Shown here: positions 55,045-63,264 of the stretch, one piece after another | Position numbering within the stretch: position 1 is the first letter of the stretch | Layout: each line of letters begins with the position of its first letter | Assembly: GCF_014635345.1 (NCBI RefSeq) | Contig: NZ_BMCU01000005.1 | Coordinates: forward strand, 186,001-250,000 | DNA from: Rhodococcoides trifolii | GTDB lineage: Bacteria; Actinomycetota; Actinomycetes; Mycobacteriales; Mycobacteriaceae | Length of the DNA stretch: 64,000 nt | Reading direction: 5' to 3' | Position numbers and translations under genes: made by a program | Notes under the pieces: generated by a model | Database searches by the model: none | The model's input: only the letters and a program-made list of their open reading frames with translations | What the model was told of the DNA's origin: nothing

Positions 55045-55821
55045 ATGGGTGGAGGCGAAACGTCGATGGGTGACAACGGCCCCCGCTCCGGCGGAACAGT
55101 CCATCCCCTTCCCGATCGCGATCTCGTGGAGCTGGCGTACATTTGCGCGCTCGACGCCATGTCCGCGTCGGAGCTGTACGAGACGATGACCCGCGTCGAC
55201 AACGCCGGTGCACCCACCCGGCGCAGCTTCGACGCCATCGTTCGTGACGTGCGCGAGACCATGGCCGTTGCGTCCTCCGCAACCGGCACGGCCGCACCCG
55301 TCGAACTTCGGTCGCGGATTCTCGACGCCGTCGACGCCACCCACCAGGAATTGTCTCCCCCGTCGGTTCCCTCTCTCGACGCCCACCGCGCGAAGCGAAA
55401 CCGCTGGCGCGTTGCCGCAGCAGCGGCGGCCGCCGTGGTGATCGTCGGTGTCGGTGGGGCCGTGGTGACGACCCAACTGGGCGACTCCGCCGCTCCGACC
55501 CAGGTCCAGGCCGCTGATGCGCGGACCGTGTCGGTCGACATGACCGGCGGCGGCACCGCCACCGTGTCCTACTCGCGCTCCGAGAACACCGGCTCGGTGA
55601 CCTTCGAAGGCATGGCTCCTCCGCCGGACGGTTCGGTGTACGAACTGTGGTTGGTCGACGGTGTCTCACGGTCCGTCGGCATGATCGGACCCGGTGACCC
55701 ACTGACCCACACCTTGAACGGCATCGGTTCGGCCACGACGTTCGCGGTGACCGTGGAGCCGACCGGAGGGTCTCAACTGCCCACCACGGCTGCTATCGCG
55801 CAGGTGTCGCTGCAAGCCTGA
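55045..55821 (+). CDS. Anti-sigma factor, RskA-like, without an adjacent sigma gene
   Basis: The N-terminal cytoplasmic part (DLVELAYICALDAMSASELYE) is the sigma-binding domain shape of RskA-type anti-sigma factors. A single membrane helix spans about residues 121-141 (VAAAAAAAVVIVGVGGAVV). The external C-terminal domain has GMAPPPDGSVYELWLVDG and TTFAVTVEPTGGS as in RskA. The usual sigK-like ECF sigma gene is not upstream (an Lrp gene is) nor anywhere in the window, so it is an orphan or the partner lies elsewhere. An alternative start is the ATG at 55066. Confidence 0.87.
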   Translation: MGGGETSMGDNGPRSGGTVHPLPDRDLVELAYICALDAMSASELYETMTRVDNAGAPTRRSFDAIVRDVRETMAVASSATGTAAPVELRSRILDAVDATHQELSPPSVPSLDAHRAKRNRWRVAAAAAAAVVIVGVGGAVVTTQLGDSAAPTQVQAADARTVSVDMTGGGTATVSYSRSENTGSVTFEGMAPPPDGSVYELWLVDGVSRSVGMIGPGDPLTHTLNGIGSATTFAVTVEPTGGSQLPTTAAIAQVSLQA

Positions 55822-55873
55822 TCGGATCGTAGATCGGTCGAACACATGTTCGAATACGCGCTACGATAAGTCG

Positions 55874-56128
55874 GTGATCCGGCCTCGGCGACTCCACCTC
55901 ATGGCGAACGGCCTGTGGGCCGAGGAGTCGCCGAGCACCTGCCGCAACGGTCATCGACTGGGCGCGAACACCGTTCTGGTCGGCGCTCGGGCGTGCTCCT
56001 GCGGCATCGGCCATCACCGCACGCACCGATGCCGGACGTGCGGTGACACCCGATTCACACCGGAACTCGGCGACCAGTGTCGCGATGCGAGCTTCGACGG
56101 TCGCGCGTCAGCTCCGAGAGACCAGTGA
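55874..56128 (+). CDS. Small cysteine/histidine-rich hypothetical protein
   Basis: The protein has 84 residues with a GTG start. Seven cysteines and several histidines are arranged as CRNGH, then ACSCGIGHHRTHRCRTCGD, then C again near the C-terminus, which suggests one zinc-ribbon-like site. I do not recognise the family. It overlaps the convergent proline dehydrogenase gene by 21 bases at the 3' ends and follows the anti-sigma gene by 52 bases on the same strand. Confidence 0.62.
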   Translation: MIRPRRLHLMANGLWAEESPSTCRNGHRLGANTVLVGARACSCGIGHHRTHRCRTCGDTRFTPELGDQCRDASFDGRASAPRDQ

Positions 56129-57046
56129 CCGCAGGAAGAACGTCAGATTCGCCGGCCGTTCCGCCAATCGGCGCATGAAGTAGCCGTACCACTGATCGCC
56201 GTACGGGGTGTACACCCGGACTCGATGACCTTCGGTGGCCAACCTGACCTGCTCGCCGTCCCGGATGCCGTACAACATCTGAAACTCGAACGGGGCGGCG
56301 CGGTCAGCGCCGAGAGACGTTGCGGCGGCAATCATCTGCGGGTCGTGCGATGCCACCATCGGGTAGCCGTCGCCCTCCATCAGCACCGTCAGACAACGCA
56401 GGTACGACGCGTCCACGTCGTCCTTGGACTGGAACGCGACGGTGGCAGGTTCCTGATAGGCACCCTTGCACAGGCGAATCCGCGAACCGGGCCCGGCGAA
56501 TTCTCGGCAGTCGGCCTCAGTCCGTTTCAGGTACGCCTGCAGGACCGTCCCGACGGAGGGGAAGTCCTTGCGCAACTCCCGAACGACGGCGAGGGTCCTG
56601 TCGGTGGTCGTGTGATCCTCCGCGTCGACGGTGACCCAGACGCCCGCCGCGTCTGCGGCCGAGCAGATCTTGTGCGCGTTCTGCAGCGCAACGGCGTTGC
56701 CGTCGCCCGGCAGCGACTGGCCGAGAGCCGACAGCTTGATCGACACCTCGAGCGAGTGCGGTCTAGCCACGGTCAGTCCCGTGTACGCGCGGATCAAGGA
56801 CAGATAGGCGTCGACTGTGACCGTCGCGGTTGCTTCGTCGGTGGTGTCCTCGCCCAGGTAGTCGATGCTGACGCTGCGGCCGGACTCGAGCAGCGCCCGA
56901 GCGGCGTCGACCACCGCCGTTTCGCTGCTGCCGGGTACGAACCGGTCGACCAGCTTCTTGGTTACCCTGGATTTTCCGACGAGACCTTCGAGCTTCGGTG
57001 ACCTCGCCGCAGCAAGCAACGCCGGCCGAACGATGTTGAGTGCCAT
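56108..57046 (-). CDS. putB: Proline dehydrogenase, monofunctional
   Basis: This flavoenzyme oxidises proline to P5C and has 312 residues. The TIM-barrel signatures SIKLSALGQSLPGDG, VDAEDHTTTDRTL, RIRLCKGAYQEP, and the C-terminal YTPYGDQWYGYFMRRLAERPAN (the substrate-binding YxxRRxxE) are all visible. The ATG at 57046 starts 5 bases after the pruA stop, so it is second in the pruA-putB operon. Membrane association of the flavoenzyme, donating electrons to quinone, is expected from the family. Confidence 0.95.
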   Translation of the reverse strand: MALNIVRPALLAAARSPKLEGLVGKSRVTKKLVDRFVPGSSETAVVDAARALLESGRSVSIDYLGEDTTDEATATVTVDAYLSLIRAYTGLTVARPHSLEVSIKLSALGQSLPGDGNAVALQNAHKICSAADAAGVWVTVDAEDHTTTDRTLAVVRELRKDFPSVGTVLQAYLKRTEADCREFAGPGSRIRLCKGAYQEPATVAFQSKDDVDASYLRCLTVLMEGDGYPMVASHDPQMIAAATSLGADRAAPFEFQMLYGIRDGEQVRLATEGHRVRVYTPYGDQWYGYFMRRLAERPANLTFFLRSLVSRS

Positions 57047-57051
57047 GATGA

Positions 57052-58680
57052 TCAGGCCTCCTGGTGCGGGTAGCGGTGGTCCGTCGCGGCGACGAACGTT
57101 TCCTTGACGGTGCGCGCCGACGCCCAGCGCAGAAGATTCTGCGGCGACCCGGCCTTGTCGTTGGTGCCCGATGCGCGGGCTCCGCCGAACGGTTGCTGTC
57201 CGACGACGGCTCCGGTCGGCTTGTCGTTGATGTAGAAGTTGCCGGCCGCGAAGCGCAGGGCCGTGTTGGCCTGTTCGACGGCGAGTCGGTCTGTGGCGAT
57301 CACCGCACCCGTGAGTGCGTACTTGGATCCGGAGTCGATGCGCGCCAACGTCTCTGCATACTTCGAGTCGTCGTAGACATGCACGGCGAGAATGGGTCCG
57401 AAGTACTCGGTGTGAAAAGCGTCGTCGGTCGGATCGTCGCCGAGAAGGACCGTCGGATCGACGAAGTATCCGTCGGTGTCGTCGCACGTTCCGCCCGCGG
57501 CGATAGTGAGACTGGCGGTGTTCTTGGCCCGGTCCAACGCAGCAGCGTTGCGATCGAACGCTTTCCGGTCGATCACGGCTCCGCCGAAGTTGGTGAAGTC
57601 GGTGACGTCGCCGTACTTCAAGGACGACACCGTGTCCACGAACGTGTCCCCCATCTTCGCCCAGACCGACTTCGGCACGAACGCACGAGACGCGGCCGAA
57701 CATTTCTGACCCTGGTAATCGAAGGCTCCGCGGATCAGGGCGGTGGTCAGCACGTCGGGATCGGCCGAACTGTGCGCGACGACGAAGTCCTTGCCACCGG
57801 TCTCCCCCACCAGTCGCGGGTACGAGTGGTAGTTGGAGATGTTCTCGCCGACCTCACGCCACAGACGCTGGAACGTCGCGGTGGAACCGGTGAAATGGAT
57901 GCCCGCCAGGCGCGGATCCTTCAGTGCCACTTCCGATACGGTCGGTCCGTCTCCCAGGACGAGGTTGATCACACCGGCGGGCAGTCCGGCTGCTTCGAGT
58001 AGTTGGAGCGTCAGGTACGCGGCCACCGCCTGCGTGGGCGACGGCTTCCACAGCACGGTGTTGCCCATCAACGCGGGCGCGGTCGGCAGGTTGCCGGCGA
58101 TCGCGGTGAAGTTGAACGGCGTGATCGCGTAGACGAATCCCTCGAGGGGCCGGTACTCGACGCGGTTCCACACCCCGGGAGACGAGACGGGCTGGTCCGC
58201 GAGAATCTGCCGGGCGAAAGAGACGTTGAAGCGCCAGAAGTCGATCAGTTCGCAGGGTGAATCGATCTCGGCTTGGTACGCGGTCTTGGACTGACCCAAC
58301 ATCGTTGCGGCCGCGATGGTTTCGCGCCACGGTCCGGCAAGCAGATCGGCCGCACGAAGGAACACGGCAGCGCGGTCGTCGAACGACAGATCACGCCACG
58401 CCGGGGCTGCTGCCGCGGCGGCGTCGATGGCGTCCTGGACGTCCTGGTGGTTCGCATTGGTGAAGGTGCCGATCACCGACGAATGCCGGTGCGGCTGCAC
58501 CACCTCTTCCGCGGTTCCGTTTGCGACGCGGTGAACGCCGCCGATGACCTGCTTGATCTCGGTCGGATTCGCGGCGAGGCGGTCGAGTTGGGTGACGAGA
58601 CGAGCACGCTCCGGACTGTTCGGCGCGTAGTCGTGCACGGTCTCGTTGACGGGAGCGGGAACTTCTGTGATGGCGTCCAT
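57052..58680 (-). CDS. pruA: 1-Pyrroline-5-carboxylate dehydrogenase
   Basis: This aldehyde dehydrogenase of 542 residues converts glutamate semialdehyde to glutamate with NAD. GFVYAITPFNFTAIAGNLPTAP and IHFTGSTATFQRLW bind NAD, ETGGKDFVV carries the catalytic Glu, and GAFDYQGQKCSAASRAF carries the catalytic Cys. The ATG at 58680 is used rather than a start 17 codons upstream in the promoter region. It is first in the operon with putB and divergent from the PucR-type regulator. Confidence 0.96.
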   Translation of the reverse strand: MDAITEVPAPVNETVHDYAPNSPERARLVTQLDRLAANPTEIKQVIGGVHRVANGTAEEVVQPHRHSSVIGTFTNANHQDVQDAIDAAAAAAPAWRDLSFDDRAAVFLRAADLLAGPWRETIAAATMLGQSKTAYQAEIDSPCELIDFWRFNVSFARQILADQPVSSPGVWNRVEYRPLEGFVYAITPFNFTAIAGNLPTAPALMGNTVLWKPSPTQAVAAYLTLQLLEAAGLPAGVINLVLGDGPTVSEVALKDPRLAGIHFTGSTATFQRLWREVGENISNYHSYPRLVGETGGKDFVVAHSSADPDVLTTALIRGAFDYQGQKCSAASRAFVPKSVWAKMGDTFVDTVSSLKYGDVTDFTNFGGAVIDRKAFDRNAAALDRAKNTASLTIAAGGTCDDTDGYFVDPTVLLGDDPTDDAFHTEYFGPILAVHVYDDSKYAETLARIDSGSKYALTGAVIATDRLAVEQANTALRFAAGNFYINDKPTGAVVGQQPFGGARASGTNDKAGSPQNLLRWASARTVKETFVAATDHRYPHQEA

Positions 58681-58799
58681 GGCGAAACCTCCGGGTCTGG
58701 GTGCGATTGGTTTCAGCCTGGACCCCGGCATCCGAGATGTATTGTTCCAATCAGACGAACATTCGCCTATCTATTGGTCCGATCGGCCAAGGGGGTGCG

Positions 58800-60326
58800 G
58801 TGAACGGAACAACCCTGAACGTGCTGCTGACGGCTCTCACCAGCGCGTTCGTCGAGTTGGTGGTTCCGCCGGTCGACCTGACGGCTCGGATCGAGTCGGT
58901 GACCCTGGTCGACTCCGACGATCTGGCGGCCGGTGCCGCCACCGCCCATCTCTGCCTGTTGGTCGGTGTACGCGCCGACGTCGCGGCAGCGTGGCTGACG
59001 GGCACCCTCGGGCAACGCCCGCAAGCGGTAATGATCAAGTCGGTGTCGGAACCGCTACGACAGGCCGCCGGCGCCGCGGGAGTCGCAATCGTCGGCGTCC
59101 ACGCGCAGGCACGGTGGGACCGTCTGCTTCCGATGATTCGGCGCGTACTCGACAGCTCCGACACGCCTGAACCCGACACGGACCTGTTCGGGCTGGCGCA
59201 CACCGTAGCCACCTTGACCAAGGGCATGGTCAGCATCGAGGACGAGCATTCGCACGTGCTGGCGTATTCGGCGTCCGACGAGGCGGCCGACGAACTGCGC
59301 ACCCTGTCGATTCTCGGACGGGAGGGGCCCGCGGACTATTTGAGACGTCTGAACGAATGGGGTGTGTACGACTCGCTTCGACGATCCGATGACGTCATCG
59401 AGGTGCCCCCACACGACGAGCTGGGTATCAGGCGGCGACTGGTCGCCGGAATCCGAAGCAGCGCAGACGGTTCGGTGCGCATGCTGGGGACGATCTGGAT
59501 TCAGGAGGGGCAGAAACCCATCGCCGACGACGCGACCGCAGTTCTGCACGGCGCCACCGCGGTTGCCGCACGGCTCATCACCCGCATTCGCGACGCGCCG
59601 AGCAACGAAGCGTTGCAGATTCAGCGACTCCTGGGAGCGGAAGGAGGGAGCGTCGACGTGCCGTCCCTCGCCGCATCGCTGTCCCTTCCGACGTCCGGCC
59701 CGGCAGCCGTCGTGGGTTTCGATCACGCGGACGCGCCACTTGCCGCCTCGATTCGTCTGCGCGCGAGCTCGTTTCACCGGGAGTCCCTCGTCACGACCAT
59801 CGGTCCCCGAATCTATCTCCTGATTCCGACTATCCACTCGCCCGACGCGGTGTCCTCGTGGGTTCGCGGCTTGGTGAGCGGCATCGAGAGCAGATCCGGC
59901 GTGGTCCTCCGGGCCGCCGTGGCGTCACCGGTTGCCGATCTGACGGCGGTCGCAGCCGCCCGCGCCGAAGTGGACAGGGTGCTCGACGGAACGACGACCG
60001 AGCGCGTCACGACACTCGCGGACTCCCGCACAACCGTCCTCCTCGGCGAGATCCTCGACCTCGTCGCGTCCCGCGACGATCTGCACGATCCGCGTCTGGA
60101 CGCCCTGGTGGCCTACGACGCGAAGAACTCGTCCGAGATGCGCCGGAGCGTCGAGGCGTACCTGGATGCGCTCGGTGACGTGCGCGCCGCTGCGGACACG
60201 CTGCAGATCCATCCGAACACGTTGCGTTACCGGATCCGACGCGTGCAGAAGATCACCGGTATCGATCTGTCGGATCCAGCGGCCCGGTTGTTGACCGCAG
60301 TGCAGCTGGCGGTGCTGGCGCGATGA
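58800..60326 (+). CDS. PucR-family transcriptional regulator of proline catabolism
   Basis: The protein has about 508 residues. The C-terminal PucR helix-turn-helix is clear in SVEAYLDALGDVRAAADTLQIHPNTLRYRIRRVQKITGIDLSD. A central GGDEF-like/sugar-diacid-type region precedes it, with an N-terminal sensor part of about 170 residues. The GTG at 58800 follows AAGGGGG at a normal distance; an ATG at 58701 would add 33 residues of unlikely composition. It is divergent from pruA-putB, as the PruC activator is in mycobacteria. In the 119-base gap, ATTGG/CCAAT motifs occur at about 58708, 58746 and 58775 and may be its sites. Confidence 0.9.
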   Translation: MNGTTLNVLLTALTSAFVELVVPPVDLTARIESVTLVDSDDLAAGAATAHLCLLVGVRADVAAAWLTGTLGQRPQAVMIKSVSEPLRQAAGAAGVAIVGVHAQARWDRLLPMIRRVLDSSDTPEPDTDLFGLAHTVATLTKGMVSIEDEHSHVLAYSASDEAADELRTLSILGREGPADYLRRLNEWGVYDSLRRSDDVIEVPPHDELGIRRRLVAGIRSSADGSVRMLGTIWIQEGQKPIADDATAVLHGATAVAARLITRIRDAPSNEALQIQRLLGAEGGSVDVPSLAASLSLPTSGPAAVVGFDHADAPLAASIRLRASSFHRESLVTTIGPRIYLLIPTIHSPDAVSSWVRGLVSGIESRSGVVLRAAVASPVADLTAVAAARAEVDRVLDGTTTERVTTLADSRTTVLLGEILDLVASRDDLHDPRLDALVAYDAKNSSEMRRSVEAYLDALGDVRAAADTLQIHPNTLRYRIRRVQKITGIDLSDPAARLLTAVQLAVLAR

Positions 60327-60327
60327 G

Positions 60328-61144
60328 TCACTCGAGCGCACTGAGGACGAGCCGATCGATCTCGTCCGACGGGTACATCGGCATGGTGTGGTGGGTGCAG
60401 TTCGGGACCACATGGGTCGTCATGTTCGCGGGGACCTTCCGTGCCACCCGTGTTGCGTTGTGCACCTTGCTGTTCGCAGCGAGGATGACGGTGACGTTCT
60501 CCAGGGACCGCAGAGCCCGCGCCTTCGGCCTCCGCGGCACCCACGGTCTTCCTGGACGAGAAATCCGCTGCGCCTAGACCGAGCAGATGTACCCAGTCCT
60601 CGTCGAGTGTCGCGCCGCGGGTCTCCCAGTCGATCAATGCGCGTTGGCGCCGGTAGGTCGGGCGCAGCAGCAACGGGACTGCGCGGGCGAGGTAGGACGG
60701 ATTCATCCCGGCGAAGCACGAATTCGGATCCAAGAGAACGAGATTACGCACCCTCACTGGCGACTGCAGAGTGAATGCGAGCGCGATCATGGCGCCGTAG
60801 GAATGGCCCATCATGTCGACCGTATCGAGACCGAGGCCATCGAGCACGGAACCGAGCCATGACATCAGGGCGTCGACGCCTCGTATCGGGGCGGATCCGG
60901 CGACGCTCCGGCCCGGCTGACCGATCGGATCGACAGCGAACACCCTGTGCGTTCGACTCAACGCGCCGACGTTGGCGAACCAAACAGCGGCAGTTGCGCC
61001 ACCGCCGGGAAGGAGGAGAAGTGGCGGACCCGACCCACACACGTTGATTCGCGTTGTCCCATAAAGAGACTCGATGTCGACCTGATCCACCGGTACGGGC
61101 CACTTCGCCAGCACACGGTCGTAGGCGCGGAGAAACTCCTCCAT
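60328..61144 (-). pseudogene. Alpha/beta-fold hydrolase with a frameshift
   Basis: From the ATG at 61144, the frame encodes an alpha/beta hydrolase: PPLLLLPGGGATAAVWFANVG, DPIGQPGRS, and the nucleophile in MMGHSYGAMIALAF. After DFSSRKT (near 60548) the frame runs into Arg/His-rich sequence that overlaps the PucR gene, while another frame continues with natural hydrolase sequence (LENVTVILAANSKVHN, VPNCTHHTMPM with the catalytic His) and stops at 60328, 2 bases from the PucR stop. A one-base insertion (or two-base deletion) near 60540-60548 would explain it. It is probably a recent pseudogene or a sequencing error. It is divergent from the MarR gene, with a perfect palindrome between. Confidence 0.8.
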
Positions 61145-61159
61145 GGACACTGCTACCTC

Positions 61160-61186
61160 CTATTATCTCGTTCATCGAGATAATAG
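61160..61186. promoter_or_regulatory. 27-bp inverted repeat, candidate MarR operator
   Basis: CTATTATCTCG and CGAGATAATAG are perfect 11-base arms separated by TTCAT. It lies 15 bases from the hydrolase ATG and 22 bases from the MarR ATG. It is AT-rich compared with its surroundings, as MarR sites often are. Confidence 0.78.
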
Positions 61187-61208
61187 ATCAACGTGATACT
61201 TTCCGGGT

Positions 61209-61655
61209 ATGGCAGACGACCCCCATGTGCTGGTGCACAAGCTACGCGCGCTGACGGTCGATCTGAACTCGCTCGGCGCCGAGTTCGCGCGGAAGAACGG
61301 CTTGCACCCCACCGACGTTCGGGCGTTGATCTGCCTTCTGGACGCACGACGGGCCGGCGTTGCCGCGACACCGGGTTACCTCGGTAAGCAATTGAGGCTG
61401 GAATCCGCCTCCGTGACCGCACTCGTGGACAGGCTCGTCGCCGCGGGACACGTCCGGCGAGAACGTGATTCGCGCGACCGCCGGCGAGTGTCGATCACTG
61501 TGACACCCAGTGCAGTGGAGCTGGGTTCACAGTTCTTCGGACCCGCGCTGGAAGCTGCATCGAGCGAGATCGAGCGGCTCTCCCCGGCCGAGCAGCAAGT
61601 CGTCGATCGGTTCCTCGACAGCATGCTGGGCGCAATCCGTCGACCCGGTAGTTGA
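61209..61655 (+). CDS. MarR-family transcriptional regulator
   Basis: The protein has 148 residues. The winged helix is clear (GLHPTDVRALICLLDA, TPGYLGKQLRLESASVTALVDRLVAAGHVRRERDSRDRRRVSITVTP) with the usual basic wing DSRDRRR. It is divergent from the frameshifted hydrolase with the 27-bp palindrome in the gap, so autoregulation and control of the hydrolase are likely. The ligand is unknown. Confidence 0.92.
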   Translation: MADDPHVLVHKLRALTVDLNSLGAEFARKNGLHPTDVRALICLLDARRAGVAATPGYLGKQLRLESASVTALVDRLVAAGHVRRERDSRDRRRVSITVTPSAVELGSQFFGPALEAASSEIERLSPAEQQVVDRFLDSMLGAIRRPGS

Positions 61656-61680
61656 CAGACTTCTCCCTCGGGACTTGTTG

Positions 61681-63177
61681 TCAGTGTTGCTCATCCGGTG
61701 GGATCAGCAGTTCCTCCGGGTGATGGAAGTGGTTGACCCGACCGGTGCGGGTGGGATCCCATGCCTTCGGTGGGTGCCACAGAGTCCGGCCCGGATATCG
61801 GTGATCGGGGCCGGCAATCGTTGTCGCCCAGTCGTTGTCCCCCGGCCCGACGATGCGGTGATGCTCCTCGCACGCCAGAGTGAGACTGTCGATGTCGGTC
61901 ATCCCGTCGTCGACCACCCATTCGTCGGTGTGGTGGACCTGGCACCACACTCCTGATTTGCTGCAGCCGGGGAAGCTGCAGCCACGTTCGGTCGCATACA
62001 GCACCAGCCGCTGATCCTCGGTCCCCAGACGTTTCGTGCGCCCGAGATACAACGGCCGCTCGTGCTCGTCCAGAAGCAACAGAAACGCATGCTGACCCGA
62101 CGCCATCCGCAGCGCATCCCGCACCGGGATGCTCGACCCGGTCGCGGTCAGCGCCATCCCGGATGCCTTCTCGAGCTGGTCGATAGTCATCGTCACGATC
62201 GGCGCACATGTCACCCCGCGGTGCTTACCGGCCCGCCCCGAGGCGAGGTACGACCTCATGATCACCTTCAGCGCGTCGTGGCGGCGTTCACCCGCCGAGC
62301 GCAGATCCCAGCGCGGCGGATCGGTGCGGGCAGGGGGTTCGTCGTTGGCGTCGACGTCGGAATCGGTGTCGGTGGCGTCCAGGTCAAGATCCAGTTCGTC
62401 GTCGTCACTCGACCCCGACTTCTTGTCGTCTTCGACGTCCCCACCCGTCTTCGCCCCGGGCTTGCCGTACTTCGCATCCAACGCCTGCGCCATTGCCAAC
62501 ATCTCCGAATCGAGCAGACCCTTTGTCGGTGTCAGCCCGTCCTTGCCCTGCTTCCCGAACCAGACGAAGGGCTTACGTTCCTTGTCCTTGCGGTCCTTCG
62601 GCGGTGTACCGTCCTCGTCGATCATCTGCGCCAACCGCGTCGCCGCCACACCGAACTCCCGCGGCCGCGTCACCCGCGCCAACATCCCCAACTGCCACTC
62701 CGCACGCTCGCGCGTCTCCACATCGACCTCGTCGGACAGGTCCGCGAAGAACTTGCTCACGATCGTCACGTGCTCGTCGGTGATCGCCCCGTCCGCCGCA
62801 GCCTCGGCCGTCGCCGGGAACTGCGGCTCGGTCTTCTCCCCGGACGGCAGCGTCCGCGGCGCCAGCATCGTGGCCGACTTGATCCGCTTCGACGCCGCCG
62901 GCGTGGAGCAGTTCAACCACGCCCCGATCGTGTGCGGGGTGGATCCCGATACTCCGACGAACCCACCGGTGTCGAGGATCTGCGCCAACCACCCGTTCGA
63001 CGCGCCCTCCAGAACCCGGCCCAGCCGAACGGCTTTCGCCCACACCTGCTGCAGATCCTCCGTCGCGAGCATCGAGGACTGGGCATCGGTCAGCGCCTGA
63101 ACCGACTTCTGCACGGCCGCAAGCAGATCGGCGAACACGACGTCGCCGACCCCACCCGATGTTCCCCCCGAAACCAT
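61681..63177 (-). CDS. DUF222 / HNH endonuclease domain protein (13E12 family)
   Basis: The protein has 498 residues. The N-terminal DUF222 domain (about 20-330) includes AVRLGRVLEGASNGWLAQ and the RTLPSGEKTEPQFP region. A low-complexity acidic insert (DDDELDLDLDATDTDSDVDAND) lies at about 255-285. The C-terminal HNH motif is RGCSFPGCSKSGVWCQVHHTDEW...ACEEHHR with paired cysteines and histidines. These are repeated genes in mycobacteria and rhodococci, often linked with mobile or recombination-prone DNA. No insertion-sequence ends are visible around it. Nuclease activity has not been shown for most members. Confidence 0.9.
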   Translation of the reverse strand: MVSGGTSGGVGDVVFADLLAAVQKSVQALTDAQSSMLATEDLQQVWAKAVRLGRVLEGASNGWLAQILDTGGFVGVSGSTPHTIGAWLNCSTPAASKRIKSATMLAPRTLPSGEKTEPQFPATAEAAADGAITDEHVTIVSKFFADLSDEVDVETRERAEWQLGMLARVTRPREFGVAATRLAQMIDEDGTPPKDRKDKERKPFVWFGKQGKDGLTPTKGLLDSEMLAMAQALDAKYGKPGAKTGGDVEDDKKSGSSDDDELDLDLDATDTDSDVDANDEPPARTDPPRWDLRSAGERRHDALKVIMRSYLASGRAGKHRGVTCAPIVTMTIDQLEKASGMALTATGSSIPVRDALRMASGQHAFLLLLDEHERPLYLGRTKRLGTEDQRLVLYATERGCSFPGCSKSGVWCQVHHTDEWVVDDGMTDIDSLTLACEEHHRIVGPGDNDWATTIAGPDHRYPGRTLWHPPKAWDPTRTGRVNHFHHPEELLIPPDEQH

Positions 63178-63264
63178 GCCCGCAGAGTAGCAACCACCAC
63201 CGACAATTTTCGCTCATACGTTCGATCCGACCCAACCGCGGGCGGGTAGAACACCGGCCTCTTG

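Noticed and set aside
61681..63177. Mobile intron or transposon at the DUF222/HNH gene
   Set aside because: No terminal repeats, target duplications or intron structure are visible around it.
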